A stretch of 64,000 nucleotides of DNA from Amylibacter sp. SFDW26 (GCF_009184395.1 NZ_WEIC01000004.1:1-64000); one strand, 5' to 3'; numbered from the stretch's first letter, positions 7,971 to 16,307 are shown. Program-made: numbers and translations. Notes: generated by a model not told the origin, from the sequence alone.

Positions 7971-8366
7971 TTATTTTGCGGGTACACGTGCGATAGCTTT
8001 AACTTCAAAAACAAATGGCTCTGCCAGAGCGGCAACTCCAATGGCTGTCCAGTTTGGCGGTGTTTCCACACCAAAAAACTTTTCCCTTATGGGGCGCGCT
8101 AAACCGCCATGTTCGGGGTAGTTGGTATAAAATGCGGATAAATCAACGACATCATCATAGGTTGCACCTGCGGCATGCAGCACAGCACCCATATTCACAA
8201 AAGCTTGTTCTATTTGTTGCGCTGGATCTTTTGGCGTGGTGCCATCTGAATAGATGCCTACCTGCCCACCAATGAACAACAGATCATCTGATTGAATAGC
8301 TGGAGCAAACCCCCAAGCATTGTAAAGGTCTTTTATGTCTTTTGGGGCCACAATATTTCGTCCCAT
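7971..8366 (-). CDS. Rid (YjgF/YER057c/UK114) family protein, non-RidA type
   Basis: 131 residues from the start MGRNIVAPKDIKDLYNAWGF, chosen because AAAGGAA lies 5 bp upstream. Rid proteins form trimers; RidA hydrolyses reactive enamines/imines from PLP enzymes. The catalytic Arg of RidA is replaced here (NWTAIGVAALAEP where RidA has an Arg-containing segment), so this belongs to another Rid subfamily with unknown substrate. It is divergent from the LysR gene 116 bp away, which suggests that regulator controls it. Confidence 0.85.
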   Translation of the reverse strand: MGRNIVAPKDIKDLYNAWGFAPAIQSDDLLFIGGQVGIYSDGTTPKDPAQQIEQAFVNMGAVLHAAGATYDDVVDLSAFYTNYPEHGGLARPIREKFFGVETPPNWTAIGVAALAEPFVFEVKAIARVPAK

Positions 8367-8482
8367 ATCAATTCCTTTCATTTTGGTATGGTTTGAAAGT
8401 ATCACTTGTATATAAATCTTAACAAATCAGGCTTTCTATGCAGGTGCCTTAGAAAATCTATTCCATAAACAGGTTCTATTTT

Positions 8483-9100
8483 ATGACATATCGACTGCCA
8501 TCTTTGAACGGGTTGCGTGCATTTGAAGCATCGGCGCGGCATTTGAGCTTTAAGCGCGCAGCGAGTGAATTATGTGTCACTGCTGGTGCAATCAGTCAGC
8601 AGGTCAAAGCTCTTGAAGCAACAATGGGTGTGCAACTGTTCCAAAGATTACCACGTGGGTTGGTTTTAACGGAACAAGGCGAGGCCTATCTTAGCCCGAT
8701 CAGTGATGCGTTTCGCCTCATTTCGCGCGCAACAGATGAGGCTTCAAGTATTTTGAAAAGTCGCACATTCAGGTTGGGTATTGCTACGTCTTTGGGGCCA
8801 GAGTTTCGCACAGCGATATCAAAACTGCGCGATGAAAAAACAAATGGCCCTATTGCGGTTATAACTGAGGCGAGCGATCCAACCATGCTGTTGGATGGTG
8901 GCATTGATGCGTTGTTGCGCCAACCTCTTGCCAGACATCCAGAGCTGCATTTGGAACAAATGGCTTTCAGAATGCCAGATGGTTCAACAAAAGAGGTTAC
9001 CTTGGCAATGTTGCCTGCTGTTTCGGGGTGTCGGGAGCATCAACTGCTGCAAAATGCTATGATGAGGCGGTCCCAAGAAACGTCAGATTTGGAGAATTAA
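8483..9100 (+). CDS. LysR-family regulator with shortened effector domain
   Basis: 205 residues; an intact LysR winged helix-turn-helix (LPSLNGLRAFEASARHLSFK to LVLTEQGEAYL, residues 5-70), close to the GcvA/AmpR type, then only part of the effector-binding domain. Typical members have about 300 residues, so the second half of the sensor fold is missing. The C-terminal end (SGCREHQLLQNAMMRRSQET) does not look like LysR and may be frameshift-derived. It may be a decayed regulator or a short DNA-binding form. It is divergent from the Rid gene, its most likely target, and overlaps the CGNR gene tail-to-tail by 4 bp. Confidence 0.8.
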   Translation: MTYRLPSLNGLRAFEASARHLSFKRAASELCVTAGAISQQVKALEATMGVQLFQRLPRGLVLTEQGEAYLSPISDAFRLISRATDEASSILKSRTFRLGIATSLGPEFRTAISKLRDEKTNGPIAVITEASDPTMLLDGGIDALLRQPLARHPELHLEQMAFRMPDGSTKEVTLAMLPAVSGCREHQLLQNAMMRRSQETSDLEN

Positions 9101-9663
9101 CTTAAACCATCCCGAAATGCTGCGACCTTTGCGCGGTTGCCGCAGGTTTTCATGCTGCACCAGCGGCGTTTTGAGCCGCGGGAGGTATCTTTGTAGACCA
9201 ACACGCATTCTGGGTTAGAGCAATTCTTTAAGGTACCATCTGCAACGGATGCCAATAGCTCTGCGGCCATCTGCGCCAGTTTTCCTAAAATCGCATGCGG
9301 TTCCAGTTCTTCATCCCGTGGGCGCAGGGTAAAGGTTTTGTTTACATAAGTCAGTTGCAGATTGGGCGTATAGGACGCCACATAGGCGTCAATTGTAGCA
9401 ATATCTTGCGCTGATGGTGTTTTGTCAGACATACGTGCATCAAACACAGCCTTCATCGCTGTTCGCAATCCATAAATCGCTTGCATTTCATCCATTGAGA
9501 ACGTGCGCTTTGGGGTGATCCCTGCCGCTTTCAACCAACCATCGAACTTTGCCGCATCTGGAATTAAGTCCAATGGTGCATCCTTATAGGCGACCAGCGT
9601 GTTGACAAAATCAAGCGCTGTATCGTTGCCGATAAACTGAAAGGGGACACGTGTTTGTGACAT
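9097..9663 (-). CDS. ABATE/CGNR zinc-finger transcriptional regulator
   Basis: 188 residues: an N-terminal ABATE domain (FQFIGNDTALDFVNTLVAYK) and a C-terminal CGNR zinc finger with CSNPECVLVYKD and RRWCSMKTCGNRAKVAAFR, giving the four Cys ligands. Such proteins are stress-linked or ligand-responsive transcription factors. The divergent gene at 9786 encodes an exported alpha/beta hydrolase, and the 122 bp between them hold three copies of TGTAACCT in direct and inverted orientation, the likely operators for auto- and target regulation. Confidence 0.9.
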   Translation of the reverse strand: MSQTRVPFQFIGNDTALDFVNTLVAYKDAPLDLIPDAAKFDGWLKAAGITPKRTFSMDEMQAIYGLRTAMKAVFDARMSDKTPSAQDIATIDAYVASYTPNLQLTYVNKTFTLRPRDEELEPHAILGKLAQMAAELLASVADGTLKNCSNPECVLVYKDTSRGSKRRWCSMKTCGNRAKVAAFRDGLS

Positions 9664-9744
9664 GTAACCTATCTAAGTGCTGTTGACTGGTTAATCAAGT
9701 TGAAATAGCAATGTAACCTATATGGTGTAATCAAGAAGGTTACA
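9663..9744. promoter_or_regulatory. Putative CGNR operator cluster (3 x TGTAACCT)
   Basis: TGTAACCTAT occurs at 9663-9672 and 9712-9721, and the inverse AGGTTACA at 9737-9744, so the last two form an inverted pair with 17 bp between the octamers. TAATCAAG also occurs twice. The first copy abuts the CGNR start codon. Confidence 0.6.
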
Positions 9745-9785
9745 AAAGTAAGTGAGGCAGCTTTGCCCGCAATTTGGAGAACATA

Positions 9786-10724
9786 ATGTTGAACATATTT
9801 AAATCAGCCGTCGCAGGTGCCGTTTTGCTGGCATCAACAGCGGGTTTTGCAACAGCCGAGGTGAGTTACGGTTATGAAAGTGTGAAGGGGACAAAAATCT
9901 TTTACCGCGAAGCGGGAGATCCATCGAAACCGTCTTTGGTTTTGTTGCATGGGTTTCCAAGTTCTTCGCACCAATACCGCGATTTGATTGATGATCTGAG
10001 TGACGCCTATCATGTTATCGCGCCAGACTACCCAGGTTTTGGGTCGAGTGATTTCCCATCCCCTGACCAATATACATATTCCTTTGATAATTTTGCCGAT
10101 ACGATTGACACATTCTTGGAACAACGCGGCATTTCAAAATACTCGTTGATGATGCACGATTACGGCGCCCCTGTCGGTTTCCGTATTGCCACTGAACATC
10201 CAGAACGTGTTGAAACCTTGCTGATCAAAAACGGCAACGCGTATGAAGAGGGTATCAACAAAGAGGTTTGGGCGCCGATCCTATCGCTGTGGGAAAACCC
10301 AACGCCTGAGTTGCGCAAAACGATTGCCGAAAATATTTACAGCCTTGGTGGAATGCAGTGGCAATACACGCATGGCACGCGTAACCCAGAGGCGATTTTG
10401 CCAGACAACTGGTTGTTGGATTATTACAACCTGACCCGCGAAGGCATGCATGATGTGCAGTTGGATCTGTTCTATGATTATCGTAACAATGTGAAGCTTT
10501 ACCCTGAGTGGCAGGCGTACCTAAAAGAAAACCAACCGCCTGTTTTGGTTGTGTGGGGTAAGAACGATGCGTTTTTCCCAGTGTCTGGTGCCGAAGGCTA
10601 TAAACGTGACGTCAAAGACATTGATTACAATATCTTGGACACGGGCCATTTCCCACTGGAGGAAGAAGGTGAATTTATTGCTGAAAAAGTGCGGACCTTC
10701 TTAATAGAACGTGGCATTGAATGA
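9786..10724 (+). CDS. Exported alpha/beta hydrolase, haloalkane dehalogenase/epoxide hydrolase-like
   Basis: 312 residues from the ATG behind TTGGAG. A Sec signal peptide (MLNIFKSAVAGAVLLASTAG then FATA) predicts a periplasmic enzyme. Oxyanion motif HGFP is at 55-58, the nucleophile Asp125 in MMHDYGAPVG, a candidate acid Asp261 and the catalytic His288 in DTGHFPLEEE. An Asp nucleophile fits haloalkane dehalogenases, fluoroacetate dehalogenases and epoxide hydrolases, not esterases. Divergent from the CGNR regulator with clustered operators between them. The substrate cannot be inferred. Confidence 0.85.
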   Translation: MLNIFKSAVAGAVLLASTAGFATAEVSYGYESVKGTKIFYREAGDPSKPSLVLLHGFPSSSHQYRDLIDDLSDAYHVIAPDYPGFGSSDFPSPDQYTYSFDNFADTIDTFLEQRGISKYSLMMHDYGAPVGFRIATEHPERVETLLIKNGNAYEEGINKEVWAPILSLWENPTPELRKTIAENIYSLGGMQWQYTHGTRNPEAILPDNWLLDYYNLTREGMHDVQLDLFYDYRNNVKLYPEWQAYLKENQPPVLVVWGKNDAFFPVSGAEGYKRDVKDIDYNILDTGHFPLEEEGEFIAEKVRTFLIERGIE

Positions 10725-10730
10725 AAAAAG

Positions 10731-10754
10731 GAGTGCGTGGAAAACCACGCACTC
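10731..10754 (+). terminator. hairpin after the hydrolase gene
   Basis: Perfect 10-bp stem, arms GAGTGCGTGG and CCACGCACTC with AAAA loop, 6 bp after the stop. The T-tract is poor. It lies where an upstream-extended reading of the next gene would begin, which supports the internal start used there. Confidence 0.55.
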
Positions 10755-10805
10755 TACAACTTTATCAGGCTCGCGCTTGCAGTTTGTTTGCGCTATCTAT
10801 CCTGT

Positions 10806-11426
10806 ATGTCACAAATTGATTCACTTTTCGTAACCCGCTTGTACCGCGCTGCTTTGAATGAAGTCGGCAGCAAAATTGATGCCTCTGAGTTTGAGAATAC
10901 TTGCCTCTCTATCGCCGAAGATGATGAGGCTGGACAGCTGTGGTGCGAGGAAAATGACTTCCCTGGGTACACCAGCTATGCTTCCCTCGACGATCTGGAA
11001 TGGCGGTTCCCGATCTTTCAGGATGTAGCAGCAGCTCTTGATAAACACGTCATGGCTTTTGCTGAGGATTTGCAATTTGATCTGGATGGTAAGGAGTTGA
11101 AGCTCGATAGCCTTTGGATCAACATCCTGCCGACAGGTGGTATTCACACATCTCACATTCACCCACATTCAGTGATCAGTGGCACCACCTATGTCTCTCG
11201 CCCAAAAGATGCCAGTGCGATTAAATTTGAAGACCCGCGGTCGCAAATGATGATGGCCGCACCTACACGCAAAAGTGATGCGCGAAAAGAGATGCAAAGC
11301 TTTATATATGTGGAACCAGAGGCAGGGGATGTCTTGCTTTGGGAAAGTTGGTTGCGACATGAGGTGCCCATGAATATGTCAGATGAAGAACGCATAAGCG
11401 TCAGTTTTAATTACGGTTGGGGATAA
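10806..11426 (+). CDS. Putative 2OG-Fe(II) oxygenase (TIGR02466 type)
   Basis: 206 residues starting MSQIDSLFVTRLYRAAL; I rejected the upstream extension because it crosses a terminator hairpin. The segment LPTGGIHTSHIHPHSVISGT supplies His ligands, LLWESWLRHEVP the distal His, and ERISVSFNYGW the 2-oxoglutarate-contacting end of the double-stranded beta-helix. Family members are uncharacterised iron-dependent oxygenases common in marine alphaproteobacteria and cyanophages. Its stop overlaps the ATG of the following lipoprotein by one base. Confidence 0.85.
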   Translation: MSQIDSLFVTRLYRAALNEVGSKIDASEFENTCLSIAEDDEAGQLWCEENDFPGYTSYASLDDLEWRFPIFQDVAAALDKHVMAFAEDLQFDLDGKELKLDSLWINILPTGGIHTSHIHPHSVISGTTYVSRPKDASAIKFEDPRSQMMMAAPTRKSDARKEMQSFIYVEPEAGDVLLWESWLRHEVPMNMSDEERISVSFNYGWG

Positions 11427-12004
11427 TGGGAATTTTCAAACAGATTATTGTGCCGCTGATTGCAGTGGTGTTTTTAAGTGGGTGTGTATCTACATCTAAC
11501 CCAACTGAATTGCCGCCTGTCACACAACAAGAGGTGACAGAGCTTACAAGTGGCATCCTTGCATTGGGTCCTAATATTGATCCTGAAGAGGCTGCGCGCG
11601 CTGCCCGTATTGCCTATGAATACCCGCGCCAGTTGGCGGTTGAGTATGGGATCACGGATACCCCGCTGACACATAATACCAAGGTGAATTTGGGTTACCG
11701 CACACGTGGCCTGTGTTGGCATTGGGCCGATGATCTGGAGGCGCGTCTGGCAAAAGAGAATTTCAAAACGTTGGATTTGCACCGTTCTATTGCCAATTCC
11801 CGCAAACCTTTGCGGATTGAACACAGCACCGTTCTGGTTGGTCGCAAAGGAAGCAGTTTGTACGAAACATTGGTACTTGATCCATGGCGTAAAGGTGGGC
11901 TGCTGTTTTGGGCGCCACCACTAGAAGATAAACGCTATGAATGGTTGCCTGTTGAGGTTGTTTTCGCAGAACGTCGTGCCAAGAAGGCAAAGCAAGGCCT
12001 CTGA
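11426..12004 (+). CDS. Hypothetical lipoprotein
   Basis: 192 residues; signal MGIFKQIIVPLIAVVFLSGC ends in a lipobox (LSGC), so Cys20 should be lipidated and the protein envelope-anchored. The mature part contains GYRTRGLCWHWADDLEARL and RIEHSTVLV, with a Cys-His pair resembling the catalytic dyad layout of papain/transglutaminase-like folds; that is only a suggestion. Translationally coupled to the oxygenase gene. No named family recognised. Confidence 0.8.
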   Translation: MGIFKQIIVPLIAVVFLSGCVSTSNPTELPPVTQQEVTELTSGILALGPNIDPEEAARAARIAYEYPRQLAVEYGITDTPLTHNTKVNLGYRTRGLCWHWADDLEARLAKENFKTLDLHRSIANSRKPLRIEHSTVLVGRKGSSLYETLVLDPWRKGGLLFWAPPLEDKRYEWLPVEVVFAERRAKKAKQGL

Positions 12005-12012
12005 ACAAAATC

Positions 12013-12035
12013 AGGTGGGTATTGCCCACCTTTTT
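12013..12035 (+). terminator. intrinsic terminator
   Basis: AGGTGGG and CCCACCT arms followed by TTTTTG; ends the oxygenase-lipoprotein unit and sits between convergent genes. Confidence 0.8.
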
Positions 12036-12039
12036 GCAT

Positions 12040-12360
12040 CTAGTCTAATATGCCCGCAGAGGAATCCAGTGTGTTGTCTATACTGTTGTCCACGGGGTCT
12101 ATGATCGGATCTGATGGTGGCGGGAGTAAAAGCTGTGTCGTTTCACCGTCTTCTCTGACGACCCCAAAGGAAAAATCTTCACTTTCGCCAAAGCTGTCGG
12201 TGTCTGATCCTGTTCCATCGTCTGTAGACAGGTCAATGGCGCCATCCCAGACGGCTAGAAAAAAATTGCCATCAACGATTTCGATTTCAAAGTGTTGTGC
12301 CGTGGCTTGTATTGGGAATGCCGCAATTGTTGCTGCGATAATATATGATAGGATTTTCAT
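12040..12360 (-). CDS. Small secreted acidic protein, unknown
   Basis: 106 residues with a signal peptide (MKILSYIIAATIAAFPIQAT then AQ) and a strongly acidic mature region rich in Asp, Ser and Thr (DLSTDDGTGSDTDSFGESED) ending in a Pro/Asp-rich tail. No domain recognised. It starts 10 bp after the outer-membrane-type protein at 12371, so the two are probably one operon and may function together at the cell surface. Confidence 0.65.
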   Translation of the reverse strand: MKILSYIIAATIAAFPIQATAQHFEIEIVDGNFFLAVWDGAIDLSTDDGTGSDTDSFGESEDFSFGVVREDGETTQLLLPPPSDPIIDPVDNSIDNTLDSSAGILD

Positions 12361-12370
12361 GGGATACTCC

Positions 12371-13141
12371 TTAAAAACTACGGCTGACTTTTAGGCCAAT
12401 GGAACTGTCGCCAGAGATGGCGCCAATGCCTGAACTGCCTGTCAGACTGACTGTTGTTACGGCGCCAAAACGTTGGGACAGACCGACGCTAACATAATTG
12501 GCTTGGTCCACCAAATGGGCGGTTATGTTTTCGTTGGAAAACAGGGATTTTGCACCAACGGAAAGGGATGTTTTTTCTGCGATTTTCTGTGTGTATTGTA
12601 ATCCCAACGTCGTGATGTGCCGCGTATCTTCAAACGGGGTGCCCGTGAAATCCTGATCCAGCACACTGACCGCATGATTGATACTGCCCACCAATGTGGA
12701 TTTTCGCCCAATACCAAATAACCTTTGCAGCCCAGCCACGATTGTGACCGCATCGCCGTCACTGGTGGCAGGCGCGCCGCCGCCATTAAACACTTCGGCA
12801 TTGTCGTTATAGGAAAATGCAAGTGTGGCGATGGTCAGTTTACTGACATTAAATGTCATGCCTGCACCGATACCGTTGATGTCCGCGTCTGAGGTGCCAA
12901 AGGCATTGGTTGCATCCAAATTCGCATTATACAGATAAAAGAACCCGCTGGCCTTGGGCGCGAACTTTTTCGTATAGCGCAGAATTGTCGAAATACGTTC
13001 GCGATCTCGGTTGGTTGTGTTGCTGTCAGATTTGCTGAACCGTAATTGCAGCGAAATCTTTTGATCGTTTTTAGTGTCGGCAATCCCTGGAACAGCGCCA
13101 AGGCATGCGATACATGCGGATAATAGTAGTTTTCGTATCAT
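12371..13141 (-). CDS. Putative outer-membrane beta-barrel protein
   Basis: 256 residues. Signal peptide MIRKLLLSACIACLGAVPGI then ADT; the rest alternates polar and hydrophobic residues in short strands (SLQLRFSKSD, ISTILRYTKKF, TLAFSYND) and ends in Phe (GLKVSRSF), the usual C-terminal signal for barrel assembly by BAM. Probably a porin-like or surface protein; ligand unknown. First gene of a two-gene unit with the small acidic protein, divergent from the MNT-HEPN gene. Confidence 0.7.
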   Translation of the reverse strand: MIRKLLLSACIACLGAVPGIADTKNDQKISLQLRFSKSDSNTTNRDRERISTILRYTKKFAPKASGFFYLYNANLDATNAFGTSDADINGIGAGMTFNVSKLTIATLAFSYNDNAEVFNGGGAPATSDGDAVTIVAGLQRLFGIGRKSTLVGSINHAVSVLDQDFTGTPFEDTRHITTLGLQYTQKIAEKTSLSVGAKSLFSNENITAHLVDQANYVSVGLSQRFGAVTTVSLTGSSGIGAISGDSSIGLKVSRSF

Positions 13142-13272
13142 TCATCTCTCCCCTGCATTATTTGTATTGTATACATTAAAGCTGTCAATGGCGGGGTTCT
13201 TGGTTTACCTGCGAAACAACCTAGACTTCGGCCCACCTATCGTGGATAGTCTGATCTAAAAACAGGACGCCC

Positions 13273-14190
13273 ATGCAAACCAGCCTTGACCATTTACCGC
13301 CGCGAAAACAGCGCGAGTTGGCGCAGGTTGTGGATGTGTTGCGCGCAGGGTTGGCGGCGAAGCTGGAAAACGCCACGCAGCCGCATAAGCGGAACGGCAA
13401 AATCCTGAAAGTGATCCTTTATGGGTCCTATGCCCGTGGTGGCTGGGTCGAGGATCATAAGGGCGGGTATTATTCGGACTTTGATATTCTGGTGATCGTC
13501 GATCATCCCGACTTTACGGATGTGGTGGATTACTGGATGCCGACCGAGCAGATATTGCAAGAGATCAAAACGCCCGTTCAGGTGATTTACCATACGTTGG
13601 ATGAGGTGAATTCGGCACTGAAAGACGGACAGTATTTCTTTTTTGATCTCTATAATGATGGTGTGATGCTCTATGAGTATCAAGATGCTAAGAACGGTTC
13701 GCCAAAATATCGTCTGGCAGACCCGACAGCGCCTGATGCACAACGTGCTTATGATATGGCGAATGATTATTATGAATTATGGATGAATAATGCTCGTAAT
13801 TTTCTTAAGGGTGCGGACTTCTACATAAACGAAAATATACATAACAATGCAGCTTTCGAATTACACCAAGCAACTGAAAGTGCATACGCAGCCTTTCTGC
13901 TCACTCATACTTTATATAGCCCAAAATCACATGATATTGGGAAACTTCGTGCACGTTGTGAAGAGATAAACCAAACCTTGCGAAATGTATGGCCAAGAAA
14001 CCAAAAACCTTATGACCGCTATTTCAGCCTCCTAAAACGAGCTTATGTAGAGGCTCGCTATTCCAAGCACTACGAGATTACAAAAGAAGAGTTGGAATGG
14101 TTGGATAGGCAAGTGAGTAAATTGATAGGGATAGTGGATCACGCCTGCCAAACCCATTTAGATAAATTGCAACACAGCGCCCGAGACTAG
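13273..14190 (+). CDS. MNT-HEPN fusion protein
   Basis: 305 residues. Residues 45-140 form a minimal nucleotidyltransferase with GSYARGG (51-57) and the metal-binding pair in SDFDILVI (Asp69, Asp71). Residues 155-295 form a HEPN domain (FELHQATESAYAAFLLTHTL then YSPKSHDIGKL). In two-gene MNT/HEPN toxin-antitoxin systems the MNT enzyme AMPylates and silences the HEPN RNase; here both are on one chain. The strict HEPN RNase R-x4-6-H motif is not obvious, so it may be non-nucleolytic. The first 400 bp are GC-richer than the rest, suggesting a mosaic origin. The last codons (HSARD-stop) are encoded by the 5' arm of a hairpin repeat. Confidence 0.85.
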   Translation: MQTSLDHLPPRKQRELAQVVDVLRAGLAAKLENATQPHKRNGKILKVILYGSYARGGWVEDHKGGYYSDFDILVIVDHPDFTDVVDYWMPTEQILQEIKTPVQVIYHTLDEVNSALKDGQYFFFDLYNDGVMLYEYQDAKNGSPKYRLADPTAPDAQRAYDMANDYYELWMNNARNFLKGADFYINENIHNNAAFELHQATESAYAAFLLTHTLYSPKSHDIGKLRARCEEINQTLRNVWPRNQKPYDRYFSLLKRAYVEARYSKHYEITKEELEWLDRQVSKLIGIVDHACQTHLDKLQHSARD

Positions 14191-14247
14191 GGTGGGCGCA
14201 GTGCGCCCTCCCGTGGGGGAGGATCGGGCGCGGCCCGCAAGCGGGCC
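14177..14247. repeat. GC-rich multi-hairpin repeat (diverged copy 2)
   Basis: Outer arms GCGCCCGA and TCGGGCGC, inner hairpin GGGCGC/GCGCCC with GTGGGGGAGG spacer, then hairpin GGCCCGC/GCGGGCC with AA loop (14232-14247). Same architecture as 4870-4964 but different stem sequences. It contributes the last five codons and the stop of the MNT-HEPN gene. Confidence 0.7.
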
Positions 14248-14363
14248 AGTTGAAAACATAAGCTAACAAGCAAACTGTGACTCAAGATTAGGCAACCTAT
14301 GCTTGCTAAATCGTTTTGTGTGATTTTATATTCTGGTATTAATTTAAATAAATTGAGAAAATT

Positions 14364-15209
14364 ATGAGTAATGGTTTCCCAGCACGACTGCATGTTCTTC
14401 TAGCCAGAGAAAGTTCGAAAGCTGTTGTTATTAGGCGAGGGCCATCAAAAAAAGTAGGTTTATTTGGTTGGGACCGAAAAACTGATAAAATCACGACTGG
14501 TCAATGGTTGAAGGGGCGCATTTATGAGTTTCGTTGCGATTTGTCTCCAGACGGTAAGTATATGATCTATTTCGCAATGAATGGCCGTTGGGATGATCCT
14601 GTTAGTTTGGGCTCTTGGACTGCAATTTCTCGCGCACCATATTTAAAGGCACTGACATTTATCCCTTGGGGTGATTGTTGGAATGGTGGTGGATTATTTA
14701 ACGACAATAAGACGTACTGGTTAAATAGGGGTTGTACAGAAATAAATAAAGTGAGGGATCATTGGGAGATTTCAGAAAAACATGATCAACAAAGTGATGG
14801 GAATACCCGTTCGGAATGCCCAGACATTTACTATCGCCGCCTACAACGTGATGGTTGGTTAGAAATTGGCCGTGAAGGTGATCCAGCCGATTGGCGAACC
14901 CCGCATGTGACATTTTTTGAAAAGGATTTATGGGCACATTGGAAGATCAGGAAAAGTGCTATAGCAGATATTAACCAACCTATTGGTCGAGGAACTTACC
15001 GGGATGAGCATGTTTTGGTTTCACAAAGTAATGAAGAGGTACCATGTCTAGATTGGGAGTGGGCTGAACAAGATGGTAAAAACATTATTTATGCGTCAGA
15101 AGGTAAGCTCTGGCGACAAAAGATAAACAGCCAGGCTAAATTGGCAGAACCCAAATTAATACATGACTTCAATAAAGAAAATTTTGAGGCGATAGAGGCG
15201 CCGTATTAA
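14364..15209 (+). CDS. Uncharacterised conserved protein
   Basis: 281 residues; begins MSNGFPARLHVLLARESSKA. The pattern LHVLLARESS, VVIRRGPSKKVGLFGWDR, WLKGRIYEFRCDLSPDGKYM and YFAMNGRW recurs in a widespread uncharacterised bacterial family I recall but cannot name. The SPDGKYMIYFA stretch resembles beta-propeller/WD40-like blades, so a propeller fold is possible. No signal peptide; cytoplasmic. AT-rich, between the hairpin repeat and the rpmC leader. Function unknown. Confidence 0.7.
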   Translation: MSNGFPARLHVLLARESSKAVVIRRGPSKKVGLFGWDRKTDKITTGQWLKGRIYEFRCDLSPDGKYMIYFAMNGRWDDPVSLGSWTAISRAPYLKALTFIPWGDCWNGGGLFNDNKTYWLNRGCTEINKVRDHWEISEKHDQQSDGNTRSECPDIYYRRLQRDGWLEIGREGDPADWRTPHVTFFEKDLWAHWKIRKSAIADINQPIGRGTYRDEHVLVSQSNEEVPCLDWEWAEQDGKNIIYASEGKLWRQKINSQAKLAEPKLIHDFNKENFEAIEAPY

Positions 15210-15336
15210 TTTGTTGGTGAAGAACCATTGAATACATCATATTGTGCCCAAACAGCACAAAGCATTTAGCCCTTTATAAATATCCCTGTTTTCCCCTTGC
15301 CATATAGCCGTTTCAGGCGTAAAGGAGCCGTTCATC

Positions 15337-15378
15337 ATGTACTCCACTGGAATCAGGGTGACCCATGGGCGTGTCTAA
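15337..15378 (+). CDS. Possible 13-codon leader peptide before rpmC
   Basis: ATG with AAAGGAG 9 bp upstream, reading [13 protein letters not shown] then TAA, 47 bp before rpmC. Its RBS is strong for so short a frame, which would suit a leader peptide; otherwise there is no proof that it is translated. Confidence 0.25.
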   Translation: MYSTGIRVTHGRV

Positions 15379-15425
15379 ACGTTCTGTTAGCGGGGCCTAC
15401 CAGTGATGTTGAAAGGAAAATGGCG

Positions 15426-15629
15426 ATGAATGCCAACGAACTAAAAGACAAAACACCTGACGAGCTGCGCGACGCGTTGGCTGCGGCTAAAAAAGAAGCG
15501 TTTAACCTACGTTTCCAAGCTGCAACAAACCAGTTGGAAAACACAGCTCAGATTAAGACTGCACGCCGTTCTGCTGCGCGCATCAAGACAATTTTGAACC
15601 AGAAAGCTGCCGAAGCGGCAGCTGAATAA
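15426..15629 (+). CDS. rpmC: 50S ribosomal protein L29
   Basis: 67 residues from the second ATG ([20 protein letters not shown]), which has AGGA 8 bp upstream; the first ATG two codons earlier is too close to it. L29 is a helical hairpin at the tunnel exit next to L23. It heads the resumed spc-type unit; the upstream 15210-15425 has no other gene except a possible 13-codon leader. Confidence 0.95.
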   Translation: MNANELKDKTPDELRDALAAAKKEAFNLRFQAATNQLENTAQIKTARRSAARIKTILNQKAAEAAAE

Positions 15630-15639
15630 GGGGACTGAC

Positions 15640-15873
15640 ATGCCAAAGCGTATTCTAACCGGCACAGTAACAGGCGACAAGAACGAGCAAACAGTATCTG
15701 TTTCAGTTCAGCGTAGCTTCCAGCACCCGGTTCTTAAGAAAACTATTCGTAAGTCTAAGACATATCGTGCACACGATGCGAATAACCAATTCAAAATCGG
15801 GGATACTGTTCGTATCGAAGAGTGTAAGCCGATTTCGAAAACGAAACGCTGGACTGTTTTGGCTGACGCCTAA
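15640..15873 (+). CDS. rpsQ: 30S ribosomal protein S17
   Basis: 77 residues, with [20 protein letters not shown] and [15 protein letters not shown], the OB-fold 16S rRNA-binding core of S17, a primary assembly protein. 10 bp after rpmC with GGGGA upstream of its ATG. Confidence 0.97.
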   Translation: MPKRILTGTVTGDKNEQTVSVSVQRSFQHPVLKKTIRKSKTYRAHDANNQFKIGDTVRIEECKPISKTKRWTVLADA

Positions 15874-15937
15874 GCAACCAGTTTAACGAAACCGTAGGGC
15901 CACAAAGCATCGGTCCCTACAGGTCGGAGGAAACCAC

Positions 15938-16306
15938 ATGATCCAGATGCAAACTAATCTGGATGTAGCTGACAACAGCGGCGCTCGCCGTGTTCAGTGC
16001 ATCAAGGTTCTGGGCGGTTCTAAACGGAAGTACGCTTCCGTTGGCGACATTATCGTAGTTTCTGTGAAAGAAGCCATTCCACGCGGTCGCGTGAAAAAAG
16101 GTGACGTTCGCAAAGCTGTGGTGGTTCGCACTGCCAAAGAAGTCCGTCGTGAAGACGGCACAGCAATCCGCTTTGACGGCAATGCTGCAGTCATCCTAAA
16201 CAATGCGAATGAGCCTATGGGTACACGTATCTTTGGCCCAGTTGTTCGCGAACTACGCGCGAAGAACTTCATGAAGATCATTTCGCTTGCACCGGAGGTT
16301 CTGTAA
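15938..16306 (+). CDS. rplN: 50S ribosomal protein L14
   Basis: 122 residues, exactly the usual length, starting [21 protein letters not shown]14 lies at the subunit interface and is the docking site of the silencing factor RsfS. 64 bp separate it from rpsQ, containing GGTCGGAGG as RBS. Confidence 0.97.
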   Translation: MIQMQTNLDVADNSGARRVQCIKVLGGSKRKYASVGDIIVVSVKEAIPRGRVKKGDVRKAVVVRTAKEVRREDGTAIRFDGNAAVILNNANEPMGTRIFGPVVRELRAKNFMKIISLAPEVL

Positions 16307-16307
16307 T

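Noticed and set aside
13142-13272. A third copy of the repeat cassette upstream of the MNT-HEPN gene
   Set aside because: No sequence in this gap aligns with either copy; only the downstream hairpin type is shared.
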